Origin: Oscillibacter valericigenes
GTDB lineage: Bacteria; Bacillota; Clostridia; Oscillospirales; Oscillospiraceae
DNA length: 33,666 nucleotides
Assembly (NCBI RefSeq): GCF_016902445.1
Contig: NZ_JACSNX010000026.1
Span: forward strand, 1-33,666
Direction of reading: 5' to 3'
Below, piece after piece: positions 23,737 through 30,948 of this stretch (position 1 is its first letter; the number at the start of each line of letters is the position of its first letter). The notes under the pieces were generated by a model. That model ran no database searches and was not told the DNA's origin. It was given only the letters and a program-made list of their open reading frames with translations. A program made the position numbers and the translations under genes.

Positions 23737-23916
23737 ATGGAGCAAGAACACAGACGGATCACGATTTCCCCATCCCGGGAAATGGCGCTGGAGCTGGCTG
23801 CGGCAAAGGACGGCCGCTATGCCGACAGCACACAGGGAGAGATGCTTCGAGACCTGATCATCCGGGGACTTCGGGCATGGAAGGCGCAGCCCGGGCAGAG
23901 CGGGGAAGCGATGTAA
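23737..23916 (+). CDS. Small RHH-like protein, 59 aa
   Basis: A 59-codon gene with AAAGGAG 8 bases before ATG 23737. The product starts with a strand (RRITISPSREM), followed by helix ALELAAAKDG, turn ADSTQGEM and helix LRDLIIRGLRAWKA. This is the RHH order, close in size to Arc-type repressors, though the first helix is less convincing than in the divergent 77-aa protein. The strong promoter with the TGGTTCA palindrome marks it as a regulated gene. It could be a second DNA-binding partner or a co-repressor; an antitoxin is possible but no toxin follows. Confidence 0.68.
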   Translation: MEQEHRRITISPSREMALELAAAKDGRYADSTQGEMLRDLIIRGLRAWKAQPGQSGEAM

Positions 23917-24052
23917 GCCCCGCGGCAGCGGGGGACAGGTGGTCCGGCGAGACAGGCAGACACGGGGGGAACAGGGCGCGGTTCAGGCGGTATGTACCGA
24001 AGGCGTAACATTGGGCTTGCCGCTGCGTGTCCCCGGCATTGAGGAGACGACT
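23917..24052 (+). other. Gap before the recombinase-like gene
   Basis: 136 bases with one small CCCCGC/GCGGGG hairpin (23918-23933) but no T run, so the 59-aa gene and the recombinase-like gene may share a transcript. No promoter was found. Confidence 0.45.
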
Positions 24053-25323
24053 GTGGGGAAGAACACCATCAGACGGCCGGATGAGGCGGCGATGAGCCGC
24101 CTGCTGGCAGAGCAGAAAAAACAGCTGCGGGACTGATCCTCCGCCTGGCCTGGCGGCAGGGGCTGACCCGGGAGGAGATCCAGCGCCTCACATGGGACGA
24201 CGTCTCCTTTCCGGACCACCAGCTCTGTCTGCAGGACCGGGCCGTGCCTCTGGACCGGGAGACGGAGACCTGCCTGCGGCTGCGCTTCGAGCGGCAGGGG
24301 ACGGTCTCGCCCTTCGTGGTGATCTCTGACCGGCTCCGCCGGCAGATGCCACCGGAATCCATCTCCCGCCTGGCCAGGACGGCCCTGGATCAGGCGGGCC
24401 TGGGCGGCATCAGCCTGATGGACCTGCGCCACGACTTCATCATCCGCCAGCTGGAGCAGCACGACTGGCCCTATGTGGCCCGGATCAGCGGCATTGCCGT
24501 CAACACGCTCTACGCCTGCTTTTCCGGCTATCTGCCGGAGGGGCGGCGGAAGACGGCGGGGCGCAGGACGGAGGTGGACGCCTTCCTCCTGTGGAAGCTC
24601 CTGCAGACGGAGGGCAGCTCCCCGGTGGGGCTGGCCCTGTGGATGAGCTGGAAGCTGGGGATGCAGGCCCGGGAGATCGTGGCCCTGACCTGGAGCCAGG
24701 TGGACCTGGACCGGGGAGTCATCCATCTGCCGGACCGGGATCTGACGCTGGGCATCACGCTGCGGCGGCTGCTGCGGACCGCCCAGAACCGCCGCCGGGA
24801 GGGGGACGACCCCCATGTGCTGCTGGCCCCCAATTCCCGGCGGCCCATCGATCAGCCCCGGCTGTCCAAGCTGGTGCGGACGGCGCTGATCCGGGGCGGG
24901 CTGGAGACGGTCAGCCTGGGGGATCTGTGCCGGGAGGAGCGGCGGGAGGGCGAGGACGCCCGCCTGCTGGTCTACGCGGCGGAAAAGGGGGCCATCTCCC
25001 GTAGCGAGGCCATGTCCATCCTGGGCCTTTCCAAGGTGGCGGCCTATGAGCGGCTGCGGCAGCTGACGGCGTCCGGCCGCCTGGTGCGGGTGGGGACGAA
25101 ATACTACCCCGCCGGCCAGGTGGTCCCCCCGGAGGAGCAGTACGGCGTCATCCGGGAGTTTTTGACCCAGTCCGGCCCGGCCTACCGCCAGGATCTGGCA
25201 GCCCTGCTGCACATCGGGGACCGCCAGTGCGCCCTGATCCTGAAGCACATGGTGGAGGCGGGGCGGCTGGTGCGGACAGGGCAGCGGTATGCGCTGCCTG
25301 TGGAGGAAAAGGCCATCCTGTGA
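24053..25323 (+). CDS. Tyrosine-recombinase-like DNA-binding protein with C-terminal winged helices, frameshifted near its start
   Basis: I do not recognise a named family. GTG 24053 (GAGGAG upstream) opens a frame, MGKNTIRRPDEAAMSRLLAEQKK, that stops at TGA 24136. The rest continues in the -1 frame, and both join naturally at an A6 tract (about 24115-24121) if one A is added. The main part (about 395 aa after the joint) has two halves like integrase catalytic domains: ILRLAWRQGLTREEIQRLTWDDVSF then ISLMDLRHDFIIRQLEQ, and MSWKLGMQAREIVALTWSQVDLD. In both, the position of the first catalytic Arg is Thr or Gln. The second-motif His is Met, so it probably cannot recombine. The end has two winged-helix units (SRSEAMSILGLSKVAAYERLRQL and YRQDLAALLHIGDRQCALILKHM). 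Likely a regulator derived from a recombinase. Confidence 0.6.
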
Positions 25324-25335
25324 AGGAGGGAAAGG

Positions 25336-25368
25336 GGGAGCGGACCGGTCGGCCCGCTCCTCTTTTTT
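25336..25368 (+). terminator. Terminator of the recombinase-like gene
   Basis: Arms GGAGCGG and CCGCTCC with a 10-base loop, followed by TCTTTTTT. Confidence 0.82.
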
Positions 25369-25371
25369 GCG

Positions 25372-25637
25372 CGGTCAGGGGAATGTTACGATGGCAAAAC
25401 ATGGCTGCCGGGGCGGTTTGTCCGCCGTTTTTCAATTGGATTAAAAGGCCGCCGAAACGCTGGACACCGGCACTTTTTTCCCGTACATTGGCCTTGCGGA
25501 CGGCGGGACAGTCAGCGGCCGGCTCTTCGGTTGGTGCAGGCCAACGCCTGTTGGTTGGCTAGCCCCCGCACGAACTCCAGACCCTGCCGGGGGCCGCTCC
25601 GCCGGAACGCAAATTTTCAAAAGGAGGAGAAATCCGA
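25372..25637 (+). promoter_or_regulatory. Structured leader of the SLH protein gene
   Basis: No gene in these 266 bases. The last 130 fold into a closed structure. AGCGGCC (25514-25520) can pair with GGCCGCT (25592-25598), and GGCGG (about 25502) with CCGCC (about 25599). Inside, CCAAC (25541-25545) can pair with either GTTGG 25530-25534 or GTTGG 25550-25554. GCCCCC (25562-25567) can pair with GGGGGC (25589-25594), which competes with the closing helix. These exclusive pairings are what a regulated leader looks like. No known riboswitch motif was recognised. AAAAGGAGGAG (about 25620-25630) is a strong ribosome site for ATG 25638. Confidence 0.5.
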
Positions 25638-28628
25638 ATGAAGAAGTTCCTTTCACTGGTGCTTGCTCTGACGATGGCCCTGTCTCTGGTCACTGTCAGC
25701 GCAGGCGCCACGGACTTCGACGATGACGGTGACATCACCTATCAGGAAGCGGTTACCGTCATTGCGGGCATGGGGATCGTCGACGGCTATTCCGACGGCA
25801 CCTTCGGCCCGGACGAAGCCCTGACCCGCGGTGCGGCCGCCAAGATCATCTGCAACCTGATCCTGGGCCCCACCACTGCTGACGCGCTGAGCGCCAGCTC
25901 CGCCCCCTTTGTGGATGTGCCCACCACCAACACGTTCGCGGGCTACATCACCTACTGCTCTCAGCAGGGCATCATCAGCGGCTATGCCGACGGCACGTTC
26001 CGTCCCACGGACACGCTGAGCGGCAACGCCTTTATGAAGATGCTGCTGGGCGCTCTGGGCTATGACAGCGACAAGGAAGGCTACACCGGCGCCAACTGGA
26101 CCGTGAACGTCATCAAGCAGGCCGTGGGCATCGAGCTGAACGACGGCAACGACGACTTCGTGGGCTCCCAGGCCGTGACCCGGCAGGAGGCCTGCCTGTA
26201 TGCCTTCAACACCCTGAAGGCCACCATGGTGGAGTACAGCGACAACAGCACCGTGACTGTCGGCGACATCACCATCTCCAGCCAGGGCGACTACTCCGAC
26301 GTCTCCAACAGCACCAGCTCTGACGGCAACATCGAGGACGACGGCCTGATGCAGTTCGCCGAGCGGTACTTCCGGGATCTGGAAGCCGAGGACGACACCG
26401 ACGACTTCGGCCGCCCCGCCACCACCTGGACCTATGACGGCGATGAGCTGGGCACCTACGCCAACGACGCCGACGCCACTTACGTGGTGGGCGACACCGA
26501 CGATGACCTGGCGACCCTGGTCACGGACGATGCCTGCCTGGACTACTCCGCCAGCGACGTGCTGAGCAACGCCGATGTGTTCTACAACGGCAAGGATCTG
26601 GGGACCTATTCCTCCAACCGCGACGAGTATCCGGCCGGCAAGGGCGACATCATCGAGGCCTATGAGAACGATGACAACGAGGTGGACACCATCGTCATCC
26701 GCTCCTACACCTACGCCAAGATCGACACTGTGGATGAGGATCTGTCCTCCACCCACGAGAACAACGGCGCCAGCGTCGCCCTGGAGCTGGTGGACATCGA
26801 CGACGGCAGCCTGGGCACCTGGTACGACAACTACGATGACAGCGACGAGGTCCTGACCGGTTACAACAGCAACTATACCGAGGGCACCGTCCTGGCCGTG
26901 GCCATCTCCGCTGACGACAGCGACGTGATCCTGGACAGCTACATCATGGAGTCTGTCACCGGCACCCCGACTTCCGCCCGCACGGTGGAGACCTATTCCA
27001 CTGACAAGACCGACAAGGCGTCTCAGGTGACCGACGGCACCATCACCATCGACGGCACCCGGTACGAGTACGCCGGCCAGATGACCGGTCTTAGCACAAC
27101 TGATGAAGTGGACTTCGACGAGGAGTACACTATCTACCTGTCCGCCGAGGGCTATGTCCTGGCCGTGGACGGCGACGCCTCCGCCTCCCTGGATGACGTG
27201 TACTACGTGAATATGGTCTACAAAGAGACCACCGGCGGCCGCACCAGATATTACGCCGAGGCTGTCTCCCTGGTGGACGGCTCTGAAGTCGACCTGCGGC
27301 TGGCCGACAGCGACGTCATCGAGAATAATGATAGCGATCACACCCTAGCCGAGAATGGTTTCTTCTACGTGAACGACCTGTACGTTCTGGAAGAGGACGA
27401 CGACGAGTACGACGGCGAGGCCTATCGCGGCCAGGACGGCTATTCCGTGACCATGGGCCCGCTGGATGACGACGTCACCAGCTCTTCCTCCACCATTCGG
27501 CTGAGCGATGTGACAACCTATGATTATCTGGAAGATGACGATGGTGACGAGGTGGAGACTGAGATATCTGACGTAACCCGCCTGTATCTGGATGAGGAGA
27601 CCACCACCTCCATCGGCGTCGATCAGGCGCAGACGGATGATTCCCTGGACGTCAGCTTCAGCACCGGCCCCATGGCCGCAAAGGCTTATGATGAGGATTC
27701 TCCCTCCAGCGGCTCTTCCGAGAACCTGACCGTCTTCGTCATCTTCAAGGACGATGACCGTGACGCCGTGTTTGTGGTGTATGCGGCCAGCGACCTGAAG
27801 GGCGGCGCCAGCAGCAGCGACGTGGTCTATCTGGCCGACGACGCAAACAACGCTGTTGGCAGCGGCAACTACGAGGTCGACCTGTACTTCATGGAAGACA
27901 TGAGCCTGGCGGAAGACCTGGTTATCAGTGATGAGAACATCACCAACCGCAGCGCACGTGGCTTCTACACCTATGAGGTGGACGAGGACGACGTCTACAC
28001 CCTCGACGATGATGAAGTGGACTTCCTCGGAAGCAACGAAGACGTGGAAGACGAAACCGATAACGTTGCGGCCGAAGACGTAAACTTTGACGAGGTGTAC
28101 AATTACCTGATTACCAGCGCCGACAACCGCTTCGACGCCATCTCCTTCGCTGACGCTGTGGTCATCGACACCCGGAGCACCAGCGATAAGAACAACTCCC
28201 TGTACTCCGGCGACATCGAGTCCGCCAGCGCCCTGTCCAGCGCCATCAACCGCGGCACGGTCACCGCTGACGTCTTCGTGGAGGACGGCGAGATCGTCTT
28301 CGTGGCGGTCAAGAGCAGCGCCCGCGACACCAGCATTGATGACGGCGACGAGTATGGCGACCTGGATCACATTGCCCTGAGTGCGACGACCGGATACATC
28401 GGCGTGTATCTCGACGGCAACGCTGAGGAGAACACCGACTATGAAGTGACGCTGTCTATCCTGAGAGACAACGGTTATGTGGATATTGGCACGTTCACCG
28501 TTACGGTTTCTGCTGGTAGCGATACCGGAAGAATCGATGTTTCCGACAATCTGATTGCTGCCAACAACTATCAGATTACCTGCGGTGACGAGACCTTTAC
28601 CATTGTCTATACCGGCGCCAGCACTTAA
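25638..28628 (+). CDS. SLH-domain surface (S-layer-like) protein
   Basis: A 996-aa exported protein. The signal peptide MKKFLSLVLALTMALSLVTVSAGA ends near residue 24. Three S-layer homology motifs follow: about residues 28-78 (AVTVIAGMGIVDGYSDGTFGPDEALTRGAAAKII), 90-140 (YITYCSQQGIISGYADGTFRPTDTLSGNAFMKM) and 150-200 (VIKQAVGIELNDG ... VTRQEACLYAFNTL). These bind pyruvylated wall polymers. The remaining 800 residues are rich in Asp, Glu, Ser, Thr and Gly with Asp-Asp clusters and few Lys, so the protein is very acidic. They look like beta-rich export modules (YLSAEGYVLAVDGDAS). It stands alone between two terminators and, from its strong ribosome site, is probably made in large amounts. The exact function (main S-layer or adhesin) is open. 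Confidence 0.9.
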   Translation: MKKFLSLVLALTMALSLVTVSAGATDFDDDGDITYQEAVTVIAGMGIVDGYSDGTFGPDEALTRGAAAKIICNLILGPTTADALSASSAPFVDVPTTNTFAGYITYCSQQGIISGYADGTFRPTDTLSGNAFMKMLLGALGYDSDKEGYTGANWTVNVIKQAVGIELNDGNDDFVGSQAVTRQEACLYAFNTLKATMVEYSDNSTVTVGDITISSQGDYSDVSNSTSSDGNIEDDGLMQFAERYFRDLEAEDDTDDFGRPATTWTYDGDELGTYANDADATYVVGDTDDDLATLVTDDACLDYSASDVLSNADVFYNGKDLGTYSSNRDEYPAGKGDIIEAYENDDNEVDTIVIRSYTYAKIDTVDEDLSSTHENNGASVALELVDIDDGSLGTWYDNYDDSDEVLTGYNSNYTEGTVLAVAISADDSDVILDSYIMESVTGTPTSARTVETYSTDKTDKASQVTDGTITIDGTRYEYAGQMTGLSTTDEVDFDEEYTIYLSAEGYVLAVDGDASASLDDVYYVNMVYKETTGGRTRYYAEAVSLVDGSEVDLRLADSDVIENNDSDHTLAENGFFYVNDLYVLEEDDDEYDGEAYRGQDGYSVTMGPLDDDVTSSSSTIRLSDVTTYDYLEDDDGDEVETEISDVTRLYLDEETTTSIGVDQAQTDDSLDVSFSTGPMAAKAYDEDSPSSGSSENLTVFVIFKDDDRDAVFVVYAASDLKGGASSSDVVYLADDANNAVGSGNYEVDLYFMEDMSLAEDLVISDENITNRSARGFYTYEVDEDDVYTLDDDEVDFLGSNEDVEDETDNVAAEDVNFDEVYNYLITSADNRFDAISFADAVVIDTRSTSDKNNSLYSGDIESASALSSAINRGTVTADVFVEDGEIVFVAVKSSARDTSIDDGDEYGDLDHIALSATTGYIGVYLDGNAEENTDYEVTLSILRDNGYVDIGTFTVTVSAGSDTGRIDVSDNLIAANNYQITCGDETFTIVYTGAST

Positions 28629-28661
28629 CAGAGATGCCTAATCTCTGACTCCTAAGCAGGC

Positions 28662-28694
28662 AAGGCCCCGCTCCTTTCGGAGCGGGGCCTTTTT
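28662..28694 (+). terminator. Terminator of the SLH protein gene
   Basis: Arms AAGGCCCCGCTCC and GGAGCGGGGCCTT around TTTC, ending TTTTT. Confidence 0.93.
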
Positions 28695-28959
28695 CCATCC
28701 TGCCGCCCCATACTGCGATATCCACAAAACCGGCGGGCCGGTTTGGCTAAAATAGAAAAAATACCGGCCGGCCCGGAAAAGACATTGATTTTTTTTGTAA
28801 AAAATGATACCTTAAAGAAGAGCACGCAAAGCATTGCGTGACTGCTTTCTGCGTTTGTGTGAACGGACACAGAGAAGAGAGAAGTTTCCAAATCGCGCGG
28901 GCCCGGCGCACCGGGGCCGCTGGCGGAAGAACCTACATTTCAACAAGGGGGAAATTCCA
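28695..28959 (+). promoter_or_regulatory. Upstream region of the inositol genes
   Basis: No gene. It contains a weak promoter candidate, TTGATT (28785-28790), 17 bases, TACCTT (28808-28813). A perfect inverted repeat follows, CACGCAA (28823-28829), AGCA, TTGCGTG (28834-28840), just past the expected transcription start, as for a repressor site. GC-rich inverted pieces (ACCGGC/GCCGGT) lie at 28728-28745 and 28765-28775. Confidence 0.5.
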
Positions 28960-29862
28960 ATGTTCGACCAGAAAAATGTGTTCCTGGGCATCGCACCCAT
29001 CGGCTGGTGCAACGACGACATGCCGGAGCTGGGCGGTGAGAACACCTTCCAGCAGACGGTCAGCGAGATGGCCCTGGCGGGCTTCACCGGCTGCGAGATC
29101 GGCAACAAGTATCCCAAGGACCCGGCGGAGCTGAAGAAGGCCCTGGACCTGCGGGGCATGCGCATCGCCAGCCGCTGGTATTCTTCCTTTATCCTGACCC
29201 GCCCCTTCGAGGAGGAGGAGAAGGACTTCATCGCCAACCTGGACTTCCTGGCCGCCGTGGGCGCCAACCGCATCAACGTCAGCGAGCAGAGCTGGTCCAT
29301 CCAGGGCAAGGTGGATGTGCCCATCCTCACCGGCGGCCACAAGCACGTGATGGACGACGCCGAGTGGGACCGCTTCTGCGACGGCCTCAACAAGCTGGGC
29401 AAGATCGCCGCCGACCGGGGCTTCAAGCTGTGCTTCCACCACCACATGGGCACCGTGGTCCAGACCAGCGAGGAGACGGACCGCATGATGGCCAACACCG
29501 ACCCCCGGTATGTGTTCCTCTGCTATGACACCGGCCACTTCACCTTCGCCGGCGAGGATCCCCTGGCCATGCTGAAGAAGTATGTGGACCGGGTGGGCCA
29601 CGTCCATCTGAAGGACATGCGGCTGCCTGTCGTCGAGGAGGCCCGGAAGAACAACTGGTCCTTCCTGCAGGCCGTCCGCAACGGCGCCTTCACCGTCCCC
29701 GGCGACGGCGGCGTGGACTTCGACCCTGTGTTCAAGGTCCTGGCGGACGCCGGCTATCAGGGCTGGCTGCTGGTGGAGGCCGAGCAGGACCCCGCCAAGG
29801 CCAATCCCCTGGAGTACGCCATGAAGGCCCGGAAGTACATCCGGGAGCACACCGGGCTCTAA
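28960..29862 (+). CDS. iolE: Myo-inosose-2 dehydratase (IolE)
   Basis: A 300-aa enzyme (usual length about 300) that dehydrates scyllo-inosose to 3D-trihydroxycyclohexanedione, the second step of inositol breakdown. It has the sugar-isomerase TIM-barrel signs: LGIAPIGWCNDDMPELGGENTFQQ at residue 9, EMALAGFTGCEIGNKYP (about 37), KLCFHHHMGTVVQT (about 152), YDTGHFTFAGEDPL (about 188), HVHLKDMR (about 214) and the late metal ligand in LLVEAEQD (about 275). GENTFQQ and IAPIGWxND are typical of IolE rather than other AP-endonuclease-2-like proteins. AAGGGGG precedes ATG 28960. First of three iol genes here. Confidence 0.92.
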   Translation: MFDQKNVFLGIAPIGWCNDDMPELGGENTFQQTVSEMALAGFTGCEIGNKYPKDPAELKKALDLRGMRIASRWYSSFILTRPFEEEEKDFIANLDFLAAVGANRINVSEQSWSIQGKVDVPILTGGHKHVMDDAEWDRFCDGLNKLGKIAADRGFKLCFHHHMGTVVQTSEETDRMMANTDPRYVFLCYDTGHFTFAGEDPLAMLKKYVDRVGHVHLKDMRLPVVEEARKNNWSFLQAVRNGAFTVPGDGGVDFDPVFKVLADAGYQGWLLVEAEQDPAKANPLEYAMKARKYIREHTGL

Positions 29863-29868
29863 TTCGAA

Positions 29869-30038
29869 GGGGGACTGCGTCCCCCCTCGACCTCCCCCCT
29901 CACCAGTCTGCGGACTGGTGTGTGCGCCCAGGGCGCACGGGTCAATGTATTTTCGGCAGGCGCATGTCCTGCCGAAAATGGTTGAGAATTTTTCGTTCGC
30001 CGGCGGCGAACGAACTGGGAAAAACCCAGGTTTTTCCC
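29869..30038 (+). repeat. Six-hairpin array, copy 1 (between iolE and iolB)
   Basis: Six consecutive hairpins separated by short spacers. H1 GGGGGA/TCCCCC (29869-29885). H2 CACCAGTC/GACTGGTG (29901-29920). H3 GTGCGCC/GGCGCAC (29922-29938). H4 ATTTTCGGCAGG/CCTGCCGAAAAT (29949-29979). H5 TTCGTTCGCC/GGCGAACGAA (29992-30014). H6 GGGAAAAACC/GGTTTTTCCC (30017-30038). None is followed by a T run. The same order recurs at 32884-33060. A seventh GC-rich fold follows up to about 30080. Confidence 0.9.
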
Positions 30039-30126
30039 TAGCCCCTTTTCCTGCGGCTGCGGCGGAATGAGGGGCGGGGTTTTCCTGCGATTTGAGCTGT
30101 AATCTTTTATTTAGGAGATGACTCCA

Positions 30127-30930
30127 ATGGCCTATATGAACAAGAATGCCGAGCTGAAGAATGGGTACAACGCCTATATCGACTCCAGCGTGGACGACAT
30201 GGGCACCCAGATGGACGTGGGCCTGCTGCTGATGGAGGCGGGGGATACCTACGTCTATGACGACGCCAAAAAAGAGGTGGCGATCCTTCTGTTTTCCGGC
30301 AGCGTCACCTACGAGTGGGGTGGGAAGAAGGTGGAGGCCGACCGGCCCGACTGCTTCCATCACGACGCCTACTGCCTGCTGGCCGGCTGCGGCACCAAGG
30401 TGACCATCACCGCCAAGGCCCACAGTGAGCTGTATATCCAGGCCACCGTCAACGAGACCCCCTATGAGGCCGTCATGTACACCCCGGACACCGTCCAGGT
30501 GGAGCACAAGGGCTTTAACGGCGAGCTGATGGGCTGCATGTCCCGGGAGATCAAGACCTTCTTCGATCTGGACAACGCCCCCTTCTCCAAGATGGTCCTG
30601 GGCGAGGTGCTGAACCTGCCCGGCAAGTGGAGCTCCTATCCGCCCCATCACCATCCCCAGCCGGAGGTCTACTTCTACCGCTTCGACTATCCCGACGGCT
30701 TCGGCGCTGGCTTCGCCAACGGCGAGATCTTCAAGACCCAGCACAACGGCTGCGCCGTCATCAACCACGGCTTCCACTCCCAGACCGCCGCGCCGGGCTA
30801 CGCCATGTGCTACGCCTGGGGCATCCGGCATCTGGACGGGGATCCCTGGGACAAGACCCGCATCGACGATCCGGAGCACGCCTGGCTGTGGAAGGCGGAT
30901 GCCAACGACCACATCTATCCCAATCACTGA
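30127..30930 (+). CDS. iolB: 5-deoxy-glucuronate isomerase (IolB)
   Basis: A 267-aa isomerase that turns 5-deoxy-D-glucuronate into 2-deoxy-5-keto-gluconate, downstream of IolD. ATG 30127 is favoured over ATG 30118: AGGAG (30113-30117) is 9 bases before the former and touches the latter. Two cupin halves are present. The metal site SSYPPHHHPQPEVYFYRF is at about residue 174 and HSQTAAPGYAMCYAWGIRHL at about residue 217. A terminal YPNH ends the protein. It is close to the family's normal 270 residues. It lies 264 bases after iolE with the hairpin array between, and 18 bases before iolD. Confidence 0.93.
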   Translation: MAYMNKNAELKNGYNAYIDSSVDDMGTQMDVGLLLMEAGDTYVYDDAKKEVAILLFSGSVTYEWGGKKVEADRPDCFHHDAYCLLAGCGTKVTITAKAHSELYIQATVNETPYEAVMYTPDTVQVEHKGFNGELMGCMSREIKTFFDLDNAPFSKMVLGEVLNLPGKWSSYPPHHHPQPEVYFYRFDYPDGFGAGFANGEIFKTQHNGCAVINHGFHSQTAAPGYAMCYAWGIRHLDGDPWDKTRIDDPEHAWLWKADANDHIYPNH

Positions 30931-30948
30931 CAGGAGGTAAATCACCCC

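Noticed and set aside
23344..23916. Toxin-antitoxin pair
   Set aside because: Both divergent products look like RHH DNA-binding proteins; neither resembles a toxin, and the genes are not in tandem.
25653..28370. Long minus-strand frames over the SLH gene
   Set aside because: The Val/Gly/His-rich translation is the mirror of Asp-rich coding sequence.
29869..30038. CRISPR array
   Set aside because: The units are different hairpins, not one direct repeat with equal spacers, and no cas genes are in the window.
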